This document shows, in pieces, positions 7,462 to 17,030 of a stretch of 64,000 bases of DNA (positions within the stretch are counted from its first letter, which is position 1; each line of letters begins with the position of its first letter). The stretch is from positions 372,001 through 436,000 of the forward strand of contig NZ_CP036403.1 of NCBI RefSeq assembly GCF_004322775.1, written 5' to 3'. The translations under genes were made by a program, and so were the position numbers. Under the pieces are notes generated by a model that ran no database searches, had not been told where the DNA came from, and saw nothing but the letters and a program-made list of their open reading frames with translations. Source of the stretch: Ornithinimicrobium sufpigmenti (GTDB lineage Bacteria; Actinomycetota; Actinomycetes; Actinomycetales; Dermatophilaceae).

Positions 7462-8964
7462 ATGACCGTCTACCGCGACCACACCCGCGCCCGCATCGGG
7501 TGGTTCTTCGGCCTCACCGGCCTCCAGCTCGGCCTCCTGGCCGCAGCCGTCCTGCCGGTGGCCTGGTCGATCTCCAAGCAGGACTGGGCCGCGGTGGGCC
7601 TGTCCATCCTCGGCTGGGGGTTGCTGTTCGGTGTCGTGGCCGTCCCGGTCAGGGGTCGGTCGATGACCGGGTGGATCACCTCGACCGTGTCCCTGGCGGC
7701 CGGGACCCTGGCCGGGTGGACCCGGTTCCGGGCGCGGGCCACCACCGGGCAGGCCCAGGAGCAGGAGCAGGCGGACCTGCCGGGGGTCCTGGCCAGCGTC
7801 GTGATCCACGAGGGCCCACCGACAGGGCACTCCCACCGTCGGGTCGCGTTGATTCAGAACCACTCGATAAGGACCTGGGCGGTCACCGCCTCGATCGTCC
7901 ATCCGGGGCTGGGCATGGCCGAGCTCGAGGATCGGCAGGTCTACGGGCAGGGCCTGGCAGAGCTGCTCGACGCGGCCGTGCGGGCCGAGCTGGTCTCCGA
8001 GGTCATCTTCATGGTCCGCACCGTTCCTGAGGACGGTGCCGAGCGGACCGACTGGGTGCGACGCCACCGCACGGGCAACGCCCCAGCCCAGGTCACGGCG
8101 ATCAACGACGACCTGCACGAGTCGCTGACCGCCGCGACGGTGCGTACCGAGCAGTACGTCACCGTCGTGGTGCCCGAGTCACGGCTGGGCAAGGTGGCCC
8201 GGGAGTACGGCGGGGGAGTCAACGGTCGCGCCAGGGCCCTGTACGGCGCGATCGCCGAGGTTGAGTCCCACCTGCGCGGCGGCCTGGGCGTCTCGAGCGT
8301 GGAGTGGCTGACCAGCCCCCAGCTGGCTCATGCCTGCCGCACCGGGTTCGCCCCAGGGGACCGGGCGACCATCATCGACGCGCTGGCTGCCGCGCAGACC
8401 GAGACGGGCGTGAACACCGACGTGCCTTGGGAGATGGCCGGCCCTTCCGGTGCTGACGCCGCCGTGCGGCACTACTCCCACGACGCCTGGAACTCGGTCT
8501 CCTCGACGATCAAGCTGCCGGTCAAAGGGGCCGCGATGGGGGCGCTGGCCCCGGTCCTGTCGGCGCACCAGGACGGGGAGCGGCGCTCCTTCATGGTCTG
8601 CTACCCCCTGGTGCCGCCGGGCCGTGCCGACCGGCAGTCGGCCAACAGCGAGTTCGGCGCCGACCTGGGGCAGTCGTTGCGGGTCGCGGCACGGATGAAG
8701 CAGCGCACCAAGGACGTCGACGAGTCCGAGAAGGTGCGCCGGCTGGAGTCCAAGCTGGCCCGCGGCAACTCCCTGACCGTCCCCTACGCGGTGGCCACGG
8801 TCACGGTGCCCAAGACGGTCCGGGCCGCCGAGGCGGGCCGCCGCCTGGACTCCTCGATCCGCCGGGCCGGGTTCGCCCCGCTGCGCCTGGACCTGGCCCA
8901 CGACGTGGCCTTCGCCGCCTCCGTGGTGCCGATGGGCATCAGCCTGACCCGGAAGGCGGGCTGA
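7462..8964 (+). CDS. SCO6880-family type IV secretion protein
   Basis: 500 aa. Two membrane helices near the N-terminus (about residues 15-35 and 40-65) precede a large soluble domain. It lies directly before a VirB4-like ATPase. This combination, PrgI-like membrane hairpin plus a conserved soluble part, is typical of the SCO6880 family in actinobacterial ICEs. It probably anchors the VirB4 ATPase to the membrane channel. It is the first gene after promoter copy 2 and is separated by 2 bases from the next gene. Confidence 0.75.
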   Translation: MTVYRDHTRARIGWFFGLTGLQLGLLAAAVLPVAWSISKQDWAAVGLSILGWGLLFGVVAVPVRGRSMTGWITSTVSLAAGTLAGWTRFRARATTGQAQEQEQADLPGVLASVVIHEGPPTGHSHRRVALIQNHSIRTWAVTASIVHPGLGMAELEDRQVYGQGLAELLDAAVRAELVSEVIFMVRTVPEDGAERTDWVRRHRTGNAPAQVTAINDDLHESLTAATVRTEQYVTVVVPESRLGKVAREYGGGVNGRARALYGAIAEVESHLRGGLGVSSVEWLTSPQLAHACRTGFAPGDRATIIDALAAAQTETGVNTDVPWEMAGPSGADAAVRHYSHDAWNSVSSTIKLPVKGAAMGALAPVLSAHQDGERRSFMVCYPLVPPGRADRQSANSEFGADLGQSLRVAARMKQRTKDVDESEKVRRLESKLARGNSLTVPYAVATVTVPKTVRAAEAGRRLDSSIRRAGFAPLRLDLAHDVAFAASVVPMGISLTRKAG

Positions 8965-8966
8965 AC

Positions 8967-10508
8967 GTGAGCGCCTCACGCAGTCGAACCCCTCACGGCC
9001 GCCGGGGCAGCACCGGCCGGGACGTGGCTCGCCTGCTGGCCGACTTCGGCCACGACGCCCCACCAGCACCAGTGCCCGCAAAGCAGGAGCGGGAGCCGCG
9101 GGTGTTCCGGCCCACCAGCACCAAGGGACCTCGGGCTGCTGGCCGGGGGTGGGCCCCGGCGAGAGCGCCGGTGGCGACCTGGCGAATGACCAGTGACCAG
9201 GCGCCGGCGTTCTGGCCGTTCATCCCCACCCCCGCGCTGCCGCCAACCGGGGCGCAGATGGGCATCGACGTCTCCTCCGGGGCGGCGTTCCACTGCGACC
9301 CGCTCGGTTGGGTGGTCCGCGGCGATGTGCCGATCAGCAACCCGAACATCATGTGCTTCGGCAAGCCCGGGATGGGTAAGTCCGGGACCACCAAGGCGTT
9401 CATCCTGCGGATGATGGACTTCGGGTACCGGGCCCTGATCCTGGGCGACACCAAGGACGAGTACGAGGGGGTGTGCCGGTTCCTGGGGGTGGAGCCGATC
9501 GCCCTCGGTGCCGGCCTGGGTGCCCGGGTCAACCCCCTGGCCCTCGGCCCGCTGGCCCACGGGTGGGAGCAGCTCGACGCCGTCGAGGCTCAGCGGCGCG
9601 CCCAGTCCGTGTTCTCCCGGTGGCTGACCCTCATCCGGGCCCTAGTCGGCTCCCAGCAGATCGGGGAGAACCTGGTCCCGTTCGGGCCCAGCGACGAAAC
9701 GGTGGTCCGCGCCGCACTGGCCGACCTCACCGGCTACGCCGCCGGCGCCACCCGGCTGACCGAGACCACCCTGCCCGGGCTGTGGCACGCACTGGACAAC
9801 CCCGCCCCCGAGATGGTGGCGGCGACCCGGTACGAGACCCGCCGGCAGTTCACGGACGAGACCCGGCTGCTGCGCGATGCCCTGGGCCAGCTGGTCAACG
9901 GCGCCCTGGCCGGAATGTTCGACGCGCACACCAACTTCGACATCGACTGGCTCGCACCGATCCAGTCCCTGTCCCTGTCCCGGCTGCCCCAGGAAGCCGT
10001 GGGCATCGCCCTGACCTGCCTGGGCTCCTGGGGCGCCGGGCAGCGCGAAGTCGTCTCCCGGGCCGACCAGCGCGTGGTCGTCCGCGACGAGGCGTGGCGG
10101 CAGCTGCGGCTAGGCCCAGAAGCCGTCAAGGCCTTCGACGCCGACATGCGCCTGTCTCGCGGCTTCGCCGGCCAGGGCGGGGACATCCAGTACGCGGTCG
10201 CGCACAAACCCTCCGACCTGCTCTCCGCCGGTGACGAGGGCTCGGTGGCTCAGACCATCGCCCGGGACATGCTGCACCTGGCCGACATCAAGATCCTTCA
10301 CGGCCAGGGCCCCAAGGTGGCTAAGGAGCTCGACGAGATCCTGGGCCTGGGCCCGCTGGCCGTGCACGCCATCACCACCTGGGCACGCCAGGAACCAGGC
10401 CGCGCCGTGTGGCAGGTGGGGGACCGCCTCTACAAGGTGCAGACCGTCCTGCACCCCCTCGAGGCCGCACTGGCCAACACCAACACCGGTATCGAATCGA
10501 CCCGGTGA
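8967..10508 (+). CDS. VirB4-like type IV secretion ATPase
   Basis: 513 aa from GTG 8967. Walker A is GKPGMGKSGTTKAF near residue 132 and Walker B is VVVRDEAWRQL near residue 372, as in VirB4/TraE ATPases. Also seen are FDIDWLAPIQSLSLS and GQGGDIQYAVAHKPSDL, in the place of later conserved ATPase motifs. It supplies energy for assembly of the channel and for DNA transfer. It lies between the SCO6880-like gene and the cell-wall hydrolase gene with almost no spacing. Confidence 0.85.
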   Translation: MSASRSRTPHGRRGSTGRDVARLLADFGHDAPPAPVPAKQEREPRVFRPTSTKGPRAAGRGWAPARAPVATWRMTSDQAPAFWPFIPTPALPPTGAQMGIDVSSGAAFHCDPLGWVVRGDVPISNPNIMCFGKPGMGKSGTTKAFILRMMDFGYRALILGDTKDEYEGVCRFLGVEPIALGAGLGARVNPLALGPLAHGWEQLDAVEAQRRAQSVFSRWLTLIRALVGSQQIGENLVPFGPSDETVVRAALADLTGYAAGATRLTETTLPGLWHALDNPAPEMVAATRYETRRQFTDETRLLRDALGQLVNGALAGMFDAHTNFDIDWLAPIQSLSLSRLPQEAVGIALTCLGSWGAGQREVVSRADQRVVVRDEAWRQLRLGPEAVKAFDADMRLSRGFAGQGGDIQYAVAHKPSDLLSAGDEGSVAQTIARDMLHLADIKILHGQGPKVAKELDEILGLGPLAVHAITTWARQEPGRAVWQVGDRLYKVQTVLHPLEAALANTNTGIESTR

Positions 10509-10515
10509 TCCAGCC

Positions 10516-12078
10516 GTGAAAGGTGCCCTCGCCGTCCTGGCCGCCCTCGCGCTGCTGGCCGGGGTGCCGCTGTCCACCGCGGTGCTCGTGGCCTCGGTGG
10601 CCACACCCGCGCTGGCCGAGGAGCACCGCACCCTCTTCTGCGAGGGGACCCTGCCCGTCACCGGGGACTGGCGACCACCGTACGAGACCGCCTATGCCCT
10701 GACCCCAGGCTCGGGGTTCGGACAGCGTTTCCACCCGATCCACAAGGAGTGGCTCCTGCACGCCGGGGTCGACATGACCTCCCAACCGGCGGGCGCCCCG
10801 GTGGTCGCCGCCGCGGCCGGCACGGTCACCGGATCCGGGTGGACCAGCGGGGGAGGAAACACCGTCACCATCGACCACGGCGGCGCGATCAGCACCCGGT
10901 ACCTGCACCTGGCCACGCCCAGCCCGCTGACCGTCGGGCAGAGCGTCCACCAGGGTCAGCGGGTCGGCGTCGAGGGGTCCACCGGTGACTCCACCGGTTC
11001 GCACCTGCACTTCGAGGTGCGCTCCGCTGGGGAGCCGATCGACCCGGTGCCGTTCATGCTCGAGCGCGGTGCCCCCCTGACCGGTGTCGCCGTGGCTCCC
11101 TCCGCCCCGCCCGAGGTGGCCCCGGACCTGCCGCGGGACGGGGAGGGTGGCATCGGGTTCGAGCTCCCCGCCCCCGGGCAGCCTCGCCAGGACTCGCTGC
11201 ACAACCGGCCGCTGCCGATCCCGCCGGGCATCCAGGAGCTGTACGAGCAGGCCGGGGCCGAGTACGGCATCCCGTGGGCCCTGCTGGCCGGGATCGGGAT
11301 GGCCGAGACCGCGCACGGGGCCAACACCGGCACCAGCTCGGCGGGTGCGCGGGGCCTCATGCAGTTCATGCCGGCCACCTTCGCCGCCTACGGGGTCGAC
11401 GGGGACGGGGACGGCTTGGCGCAGATCGACAACGATGCCGACTCGGTCCACTCCGCGGCCAACTACCTGACCGCCTCAGGGGTGCACCGTGGCGAGGAGT
11501 GGGTGCGTGTTGCGCTGTTCGCCTACAACCACGCCGACTGGTACGTCAACGACGTCCTGTACTACGCGCAGCAGTACGGGGGTGGTCTGGTCCTGGGAGA
11601 CCCGCTGCACTGCGACGGCCAGGGCGGCAACCCCGACCTGCCCCCGGTCAGCAGCGAGCGGGTCGCTCAGATGCTGGCCTTCGCGGCCGGACAGGAGGGG
11701 GACTCCTACATTCTGGGCGCCGGTGGGCCCGACGCCTGGGACTGCTCCTCACTGACCCAGACCGCGATGGCCCAGATCGGGATCACCGCCCCCCGCACCG
11801 CCCAGGCCCAGCGGGACTGGCTGGCGATGGGCAACGGGTTCCGCGTCCCGCTCGACCAGGCCCAGCCAGGGGACCTGTTCTTCTTCGACTCCTACCTGGG
11901 CCCGCACACGATCGGGCACGTCGGCTTTGTCTGGGACCCGGCGACCTACACCAGCATCGAGGCCGCCAACCCCACCAAGGGAGTCGGCTTCTTCAGCTAC
12001 GAGCACGTCCTGGACAACAACATCTTCGAGATCTGGCGCCTGGGCAACATCGACGACAACCCGAAAGCACCCAGTTGA
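10516..12078 (+). CDS. Three-domain cell-wall hydrolase: M23 + lytic transglycosylase + NlpC/P60
   Basis: 520 aa from GTG 10516. A signal peptide or membrane anchor covers residues 1-34 (ends TPALAEE). An M23/LytM endopeptidase domain follows with HAGVDM and HLHFEV zinc-ligand motifs. Next is a goose-lysozyme/SLT-like domain (GIGMAETAHG, catalytic Glu; ARGLMQFMPATF). The C-terminus is an NlpC/P60 domain with catalytic Cys in DAWDCSSLTQ and His in IGHVGFV. Three wall-cutting activities in one chain would open a passage for the conjugation channel. Most ICE hydrolases join two domains. Its stop TGA is also part of promoter copy 3. Confidence 0.9.
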   Translation: MKGALAVLAALALLAGVPLSTAVLVASVATPALAEEHRTLFCEGTLPVTGDWRPPYETAYALTPGSGFGQRFHPIHKEWLLHAGVDMTSQPAGAPVVAAAAGTVTGSGWTSGGGNTVTIDHGGAISTRYLHLATPSPLTVGQSVHQGQRVGVEGSTGDSTGSHLHFEVRSAGEPIDPVPFMLERGAPLTGVAVAPSAPPEVAPDLPRDGEGGIGFELPAPGQPRQDSLHNRPLPIPPGIQELYEQAGAEYGIPWALLAGIGMAETAHGANTGTSSAGARGLMQFMPATFAAYGVDGDGDGLAQIDNDADSVHSAANYLTASGVHRGEEWVRVALFAYNHADWYVNDVLYYAQQYGGGLVLGDPLHCDGQGGNPDLPPVSSERVAQMLAFAAGQEGDSYILGAGGPDAWDCSSLTQTAMAQIGITAPRTAQAQRDWLAMGNGFRVPLDQAQPGDLFFFDSYLGPHTIGHVGFVWDPATYTSIEAANPTKGVGFFSYEHVLDNNIFEIWRLGNIDDNPKAPS

Positions 12079-12107
12079 GTCCCTGAGCCGTCCTCGTCCG
12101 CTTTAGG
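12077..12107 (+). promoter_or_regulatory. Bipartite ICE promoter motif, copy 3
   Basis: GAGTCCC (12077-12083), 15 bases, CGCTTTAGG (12099-12107). The preceding T and the first GA form the stop codon of the hydrolase gene. The next ATG (12146) is 39 bases away, the same distance as for copy 2. Confidence 0.65.
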
Positions 12108-12145
12108 ACGCAGAACAGTTCCCCGCCGGTGGAGATGAGGAAGCG

Positions 12146-12595
12146 ATGCAGCAGGACAGACTCAAGAACCCGCACCCGTGGACCTACGAGATCCCCCTGG
12201 CGATCGTCCTCACCCTAGTGCTGGTCGCGGTGCTGGGCGTGCACACCGGGCGGGCCGTGGCCAACCTCCTCGCCGGCGGCGGATGGGGCTGGCCGCCAGC
12301 TACCGAGCTGTTCCGCAGCCTGCCTGGCCTGTGGCGCGGCGACGCCGGCGCCGGACTGACCAACCCCGGCGACCTCGCCGAACCGGGGGCGTTGCGGGCC
12401 TGGGTGCTCATCACCCAGGCCGTCAACCTGCTCGTCGCTCTGGTCCTGTCCGTGGTGGCCTACCGGCGCTGGGGACCGGGTCGGCTGCGGGGCATGGCCT
12501 CTAGGTCCGAGGCCGCGTCGCTGCTGGGTCTACCCCGGATGCGCAAGCACCGGGCCGTCATCCGGCCCGACCTCTACGGAAAGGCCGCACGATGA
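12146..12595 (+). CDS. Membrane subunit of split coupling protein
   Basis: 149 aa. Two membrane helices (about residues 17-40 and 92-113) flank a loop of about 50 residues. The C-terminus is basic (RMRKHRAVIRPDLYGK). Its stop overlaps the ATG of the next gene (ATGA). VirD4-type coupling proteins start with exactly two membrane helices, and the next protein lacks them. I therefore infer that the anchor has been split off as its own polypeptide. Confidence 0.6.
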   Translation: MQQDRLKNPHPWTYEIPLAIVLTLVLVAVLGVHTGRAVANLLAGGGWGWPPATELFRSLPGLWRGDAGAGLTNPGDLAEPGALRAWVLITQAVNLLVALVLSVVAYRRWGPGRLRGMASRSEAASLLGLPRMRKHRAVIRPDLYGKAAR

Positions 12596-14118
12596 ATCTC
12601 AACCTGCCCGGCTTCTTCCAGCGCCGCGGCCCCGCCCAGGCCGGGGAGGCGAACCGTTCTCGGCGGGCACGGACCAGGTTCGATCCTCGGGACGTGGGGT
12701 GGAACCTTGGACGGTCCACCGCCCCCGCCGGGGTCGACCTGTGGGTGCCTTGGGACCGCACCGCAGGGGTCATCGGACCCCAGGGATCGGGCAAGACCCT
12801 GGACCTGCTAACCCCCGCCCTGCTCGACGCACCAGGGGCGGCCCTAGTCACCCTCACCAAACCCGACGACCTGCTCCTGACGTTCTCCGCCCGCTCCAGC
12901 GACGGGCGACCGTGCGTCGTGCTCGACCCGTTCGGGTTGGTACCCGGGCTCCCGGAGCTCGTGTGGGACCCGATCGAGGGGTGCGTGGACGCGGTCGTGG
13001 CCGAGCGTCGCGCCAAGGCGTTCACCGCCGGCACCATCAAGGGTGCTGTGGCCGAGGGGTACGGGGACCAGGCCGCCCGGTTCTACGCCGCCGAAGCCGC
13101 CAAGGTCATCCAGGCCTACTTCCATGCCGCCGCGCTGACCAACCGCACCCTGGACGACGTACTGGAGTGGGTCGCCGACCCCCGCTCCACCATCGAACCC
13201 GCCGAGATCCTGCGCACCCACCCCCAGGCCGCGCAGTTCTGGCACGGACTGCTGCACGGGGCCCTCCACGGAGACGAACGGACCGCCGGCAACACCGTCA
13301 CCACGGTGCAGCAGGCCCTGTCGCTGTTCTTCCAGGAACCGATGCGCAAACGGTGCGTCCCCGGCCCCGGGCGACCGGGGACCAACATCGCCGAGGTTCT
13401 TGCCGTCGGCGGCATCATCTACCTGCTCGGCCGCGAAGACCCCTACGCCTCGGCCTCCCCGCTGATGACTGCCCTGGCCGAGCACGTGCTGGACACCGCC
13501 CTGGGCATGGCCCAACGGTCCCCGTGGGGCAGGCTGTGCCCGCCGCTGCTCGCGTGCCTGGACGAGCTGCCCTCCACCGCGCCGCTGCCGACTCTGCGCA
13601 CCCGCATGGCCAACGAACGAGCCCTGGGCCTGTCCTTCATCTGGGCCGCGCAGACTCGCGCCCAGCTCGACTCGATCTTCGGCCAGGCCGAGGCCCGCGC
13701 CGTGCTGGGCCTGACCAACAACCTCATCCTGTTCGGCGGCTCCAAGGACGTCGCGTTCAACCAGGAGGTCTCCGACCTCGTCGGCAAGGTCCGCGTCGGA
13801 CGCGCCACCTGGAACACCGGGCACCGCGGCGGGCGCACCTACTCAGCCGAGGACATCCCCGTCCTGACCGGATCGGAGATCCGCCAGATCAAGGAACGGC
13901 ACGCACTGGTCATCTCCGAGAACGGCAAACCCGTCATGGCCCGGCTCCACCGCTGCATCGACGGCAAACCCGGCAAGCGACTCCTGGCCGACCAGGCCAT
14001 GCTCCGGGACCAGATCGGGGGCCACCGGCGTGCCACGATCAGCCCCGAAGCCCGCGCCACCGCCGCCCTGGCCGCAGCCCGTCAGCACGGCCTCATCACA
14101 GCGGAGCACGACCGGTGA
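12592..14118 (+). CDS. VirD4/TraD-like coupling ATPase, soluble part
   Basis: 508 aa. Walker A is VIGPQGSGKTLDLLTPAL (about residue 57); Walker B is LLACLDELPSTAPL (about residue 318). The C-terminal half has TraM-recognition/TraG features (ERALGLSFIWAAQTRAQLDSIFG). No membrane helix is visible; the preceding gene supplies two. The protein delivers the relaxase-DNA complex to the channel. It overlaps both neighbours by 4 bases, so all three genes after promoter copy 3 are translationally coupled. Confidence 0.85.
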   Translation: MNLNLPGFFQRRGPAQAGEANRSRRARTRFDPRDVGWNLGRSTAPAGVDLWVPWDRTAGVIGPQGSGKTLDLLTPALLDAPGAALVTLTKPDDLLLTFSARSSDGRPCVVLDPFGLVPGLPELVWDPIEGCVDAVVAERRAKAFTAGTIKGAVAEGYGDQAARFYAAEAAKVIQAYFHAAALTNRTLDDVLEWVADPRSTIEPAEILRTHPQAAQFWHGLLHGALHGDERTAGNTVTTVQQALSLFFQEPMRKRCVPGPGRPGTNIAEVLAVGGIIYLLGREDPYASASPLMTALAEHVLDTALGMAQRSPWGRLCPPLLACLDELPSTAPLPTLRTRMANERALGLSFIWAAQTRAQLDSIFGQAEARAVLGLTNNLILFGGSKDVAFNQEVSDLVGKVRVGRATWNTGHRGGRTYSAEDIPVLTGSEIRQIKERHALVISENGKPVMARLHRCIDGKPGKRLLADQAMLRDQIGGHRRATISPEARATAALAAARQHGLITAEHDR

Positions 14119-14771
14119 GCACGACCCACCCGGCAGGAGAACAGGGACGGGGGCGCTACCCGCTGGCCAGGCCCTTCCCCGCCCCCGGCCCGTTGATCGT
14201 CCACGCCTACCGGGAGCTCGACATCGCCCTCAACGGGGACGACGCGGCACGCAAGGCGGTCGGCCAGCCCAGCATGCTGCCCCGCCCCTGGGACCCCGGA
14301 TCCATCGGCGACCCGCCCATGCGGGCCGAGCTGTGGGAGTGGCTCGAGGCCGTCGTCGAATGGGTCAACAGCGAGCACGTCTGGGACCCCTCCTACCTGA
14401 TCCCGCCGTGCTGGCCCACCCACCCCCACCTGGTTCACGAGATCGCCGTCCTGGCCGATCAGCGCCGCAATGCCGGCCAGGCCATCGCCAGCGACGCCCT
14501 CGAGGAATGGCACCGCTACGCACTGCCCGCCTTCTTCGACCGCCGCAAGACACGGCTACGCACAGCCTGCGACAGCCGCCACCACGACTGGCCCGCCCGA
14601 CCCGCCCACGTCCGCTTCCAGGCCGCCGACGAACAGCGGCACGAGGACTATGCCCGCGACGTCGACCACCACCGCCGGCTGTTCGCAGCCGCCGACCAGA
14701 CACCGCAAGGCCCGCGCCTGCACGTCGTCGACGGTCACCGGGTCGACCCGCTCACCGGCGAGGTGCATTAA
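14115..14771 (+). CDS. DUF4913-like conserved protein
   Basis: 218 aa from GTG 14115, overlapping the previous stop (GTGA). The central part (LWEWLEAVVEWVN ... CWPTHPHLVHEIAVL ... LEEWHRYALPAF) resembles DUF4913, a family common next to coupling proteins in actinobacterial mobile elements. No catalytic motif is visible. It is the last gene of the unit that starts at promoter copy 3 and the last apparatus gene before the cargo region. Confidence 0.55.
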   Translation: MSTTHPAGEQGRGRYPLARPFPAPGPLIVHAYRELDIALNGDDAARKAVGQPSMLPRPWDPGSIGDPPMRAELWEWLEAVVEWVNSEHVWDPSYLIPPCWPTHPHLVHEIAVLADQRRNAGQAIASDALEEWHRYALPAFFDRRKTRLRTACDSRHHDWPARPAHVRFQAADEQRHEDYARDVDHHRRLFAAADQTPQGPRLHVVDGHRVDPLTGEVH

Positions 14772-14839
14772 CAAGCGGCAGGCGGCATGAGAGTGAGACG
14801 GGTGCGGCCTTGGGGGTCAGCCGTTGGCCGTCGGTAAGT

Positions 14840-15802
14840 ATGGTGCTAGGCGTGCGAGTTCCTGAGGTTGTGGACTATGCCGCCTTCCTGCCCGCCGCTT
14901 GGGGTGAGCGGGTGGATTACGCTCCCGAGCAGGACCGGTGGGAATGGCACGGCCACGACGTTCACGTCTACCGCCGCCGCAGCCCCGAAGCGCGGGTCCG
15001 GGTCATCGTCGTGCATGGTGCCGGAGGAAACAGCAGCGCCTTGTGGCCCATTGCCTCTCTACTGCCGCCGGAGCAGTTCGACCTGTCAGCCGTGGATCTG
15101 CCCCTGTACGGCAAGACGGTATCGCCGGACCCGTCCTCGGTGCGGTACCAGCACTGGGTCGACATGCTCTGTGACTTCGTGGCTGCTGAGGACGACGGGA
15201 GACCGCTGCTCCTTCTGGGCGCCAGCGTGGGAGGCATGCTCGCCTATGAGGTCGCCGCACGCTGCGGGCGTGTTGCGGTCGTCGTGGCCACATGCCTGCT
15301 CGACCCTCGCGACCGGCGTGTCCAGCGGGTGCTGACCAGGTTCGGCCCTGCAGGTGTGCTCGCCGGGCCTTTAGCGAGGCGGCTTCCTGACAGGCTGTCG
15401 GGGCTGCGGGTGCCCATGTCGTGGGTAGCCGCGCTGGACAAGATGAGCCGCAACGCCGGACTGTCGAAGCTCTGCGCCAGCGACCCCCGGGGCGGAGGGG
15501 CACACGTGCCTCTTGGCTTTCTCGCCTCCTACATGACGTACCAACACGTCCAGCCCGAGCAGATGCGCACCCCCGTCATTCTCGCGCACCCGGACAAGGA
15601 TGCCTGGACGCCCCTGGAGGTGAGCATCCGATGGTTCCAAAGAATTGCAGGTCCGACCGAACTGGTCAGGCTGCGTGGCTGCGGCCACTTCCCCATAGAA
15701 GAGCCCGGACTCTCCAGCCTCCTAGGCAGACTCACAGGCCTGGCACCGGACATCGAGACGGCAATCGAGCACGCGACGGGCAGCCCTCCCAACTCGCGCT
15801 GA
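14840..15802 (+). CDS. Alpha/beta hydrolase
   Basis: 320 aa from ATG 14840. An oxyanion-hole segment VIVVHGAGGN, a nucleophile elbow LLGASVGGM (Ser), an acid in AHPDKDAW and the catalytic His in GCGHFPIEEP make a complete triad. The substrate cannot be predicted. It is the first cargo gene after the conjugation block and has no copy of the element promoter motif. The ATG is weakly supported because no good Shine-Dalgarno is seen. Confidence 0.75.
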   Translation: MVLGVRVPEVVDYAAFLPAAWGERVDYAPEQDRWEWHGHDVHVYRRRSPEARVRVIVVHGAGGNSSALWPIASLLPPEQFDLSAVDLPLYGKTVSPDPSSVRYQHWVDMLCDFVAAEDDGRPLLLLGASVGGMLAYEVAARCGRVAVVVATCLLDPRDRRVQRVLTRFGPAGVLAGPLARRLPDRLSGLRVPMSWVAALDKMSRNAGLSKLCASDPRGGGAHVPLGFLASYMTYQHVQPEQMRTPVILAHPDKDAWTPLEVSIRWFQRIAGPTELVRLRGCGHFPIEEPGLSSLLGRLTGLAPDIETAIEHATGSPPNSR

Positions 15803-15962
15803 GCCCGGATCCCCCGTCGCGGCAGATGAGAGCATCCCTGTCGCGCTCGGGCCTACACAGTCATCAGGGTTCGCCACAGAGCAGAGGCGTGCCCTGCGTC
15901 GAGCCGAGGTCACAACGCGTGCCGCATCGGGGCCGGACCACTAGCCTCGGAGAGATCACCGA

Positions 15963-16319
15963 ATGAGGAGCGGCATGGTGGAAGACCGGCATTGGCCATC
16001 GTTCCATGAAGCAATAGTGATCTGGGAACACTTCTACACAGCGCACAATGTCGTGTCACGCAATACCGAGGAGTTGGTGGTGTTCCTCAGGACGATTTGT
16101 TTCCCGAGCGACATGGGCCTGTACAAGAGCGAGCGCATCGAGACCAGTGTCTTCCACGACGGCCCCTGGCGGTCGCTGGCCGACGTCGAGGCAGCGACCG
16201 CTGCCTGGGTCACCTGGTACAACCACGAGCGCTTGCACGGCACCCTCGGTATGGTTCCACCCATCGAGTTCGAAGCCGCTCACTACACCACCCGCGCCTC
16301 GACCCAGAAGGGCGCGTAA
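15963..16319 (+). pseudogene. 3' remnant of IS3-family transposase OrfB
   Basis: From about base 16110 the frame encodes the end of an IS3 OrfB integrase core: LYKSERIE, GPWRSLADVEAATAAWV, WYNHERLHGTLG and PPIEFEAAHY. The catalytic Glu region and everything before it are gone. The first 45 or so residues are unrelated in character. It marks an old insertion and deletion at the edge of the cargo region. Only the last quarter or so of a transposase remains, so it is inactive. Confidence 0.75.
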
Positions 16320-16388
16320 CCCACCATGACAGCGGCATCAAACCGTGAACGCTTCAGGTTGGTCACGCAGCGCCCTCCACCGTCGGGT

Positions 16389-17030
16389 TCAGCTGCCGCC
16401 CAGTCCTGACTGTCGTGCTTTGACGATGGCGGCCGACCTATCGGACACCTGGAGCTTGGTGAAGATGTTCGAGACGTGGTTGCGTACGGTTTTGAGGTTG
16501 ATCATCAGCTCGTGGGCGATGCTGGCGTTGCCTTTGCCGGCGGCGATGAGCTCGAGCACCTGCCGTTCGCGTTCGGTCAGAGCAGGGAACGCTGTGGTTT
16601 GCGGGCCTGCGCTGTTGGTGAAGTGGTCGATGACGCGCTGGGCGATCTCGGGGCCGAAGATCGCCTCGCCTGCAGCGGCCGCGCGGATCGCTCGGATGAT
16701 CTCGTCCTGCTCGGCGCCTTTGAGGACGTAGCCGCGGGCGCCGGCTCGCATCGCGGCGAGGACGGAGTCGTCGTCCTCGAACATGGTCAGGACGACGATC
16801 GCTGGCGCGGGGTTGTTGCGGCTGAGCCGGCGGGTTGCCTCGATGCCGTCCAGGTTGGGCATCCGCAGGTCCATCAGGATGACGTCTGGAGCGAGCTGCT
16901 CACCGAGCTCGACGGCCTGGGCGCCGCTGGCTGCTTCACCCTCGATGCTTATGTCGTCGGTGTCGGCGAGCATGAGTTGGAGTCCGCGCCGGAATGCGGG
17001 GTGGTCGTCGGCGACGAGGACCCGGATCAT
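16389..17030 (-). CDS. NarL/LuxR-family response regulator
   Basis: 213 aa. A receiver domain holds the acidic pair D8/D9, the phospho-acceptor D54 (VILMDLRMP) and the conserved Lys near 104 (YVLKGA). The C-terminal LuxR helix-turn-helix is intact (LTERERQVLELIAAGKGNASIA). The start ATG overlaps the stop of the sensor kinase gene by 4 bases, so the pair is translated together. Its target genes are unknown; the divergent membrane gene at 19056 and the palindrome at 18938-18950 are candidates. Confidence 0.9.
   Translation of the reverse strand: MIRVLVADDHPAFRRGLQLMLADTDDISIEGEAASGAQAVELGEQLAPDVILMDLRMPNLDGIEATRRLSRNNPAPAIVVLTMFEDDDSVLAAMRAGARGYVLKGAEQDEIIRAIRAAAAGEAIFGPEIAQRVIDHFTNSAGPQTTAFPALTERERQVLELIAAGKGNASIAHELMINLKTVRNHVSNIFTKLQVSDRSAAIVKARQSGLGGS

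Noticed and set aside
8262..8269. TGAGTCCC inside the SCO6880-like gene
   Set aside because: No CGCTTT follows at 15 bases and it lies within a coding region.
10372..11451. Minus-strand frame opposite the wall hydrolase
   Set aside because: Antisense shadow of a gene with intact catalytic motifs; repetitive Gly/Arg composition.
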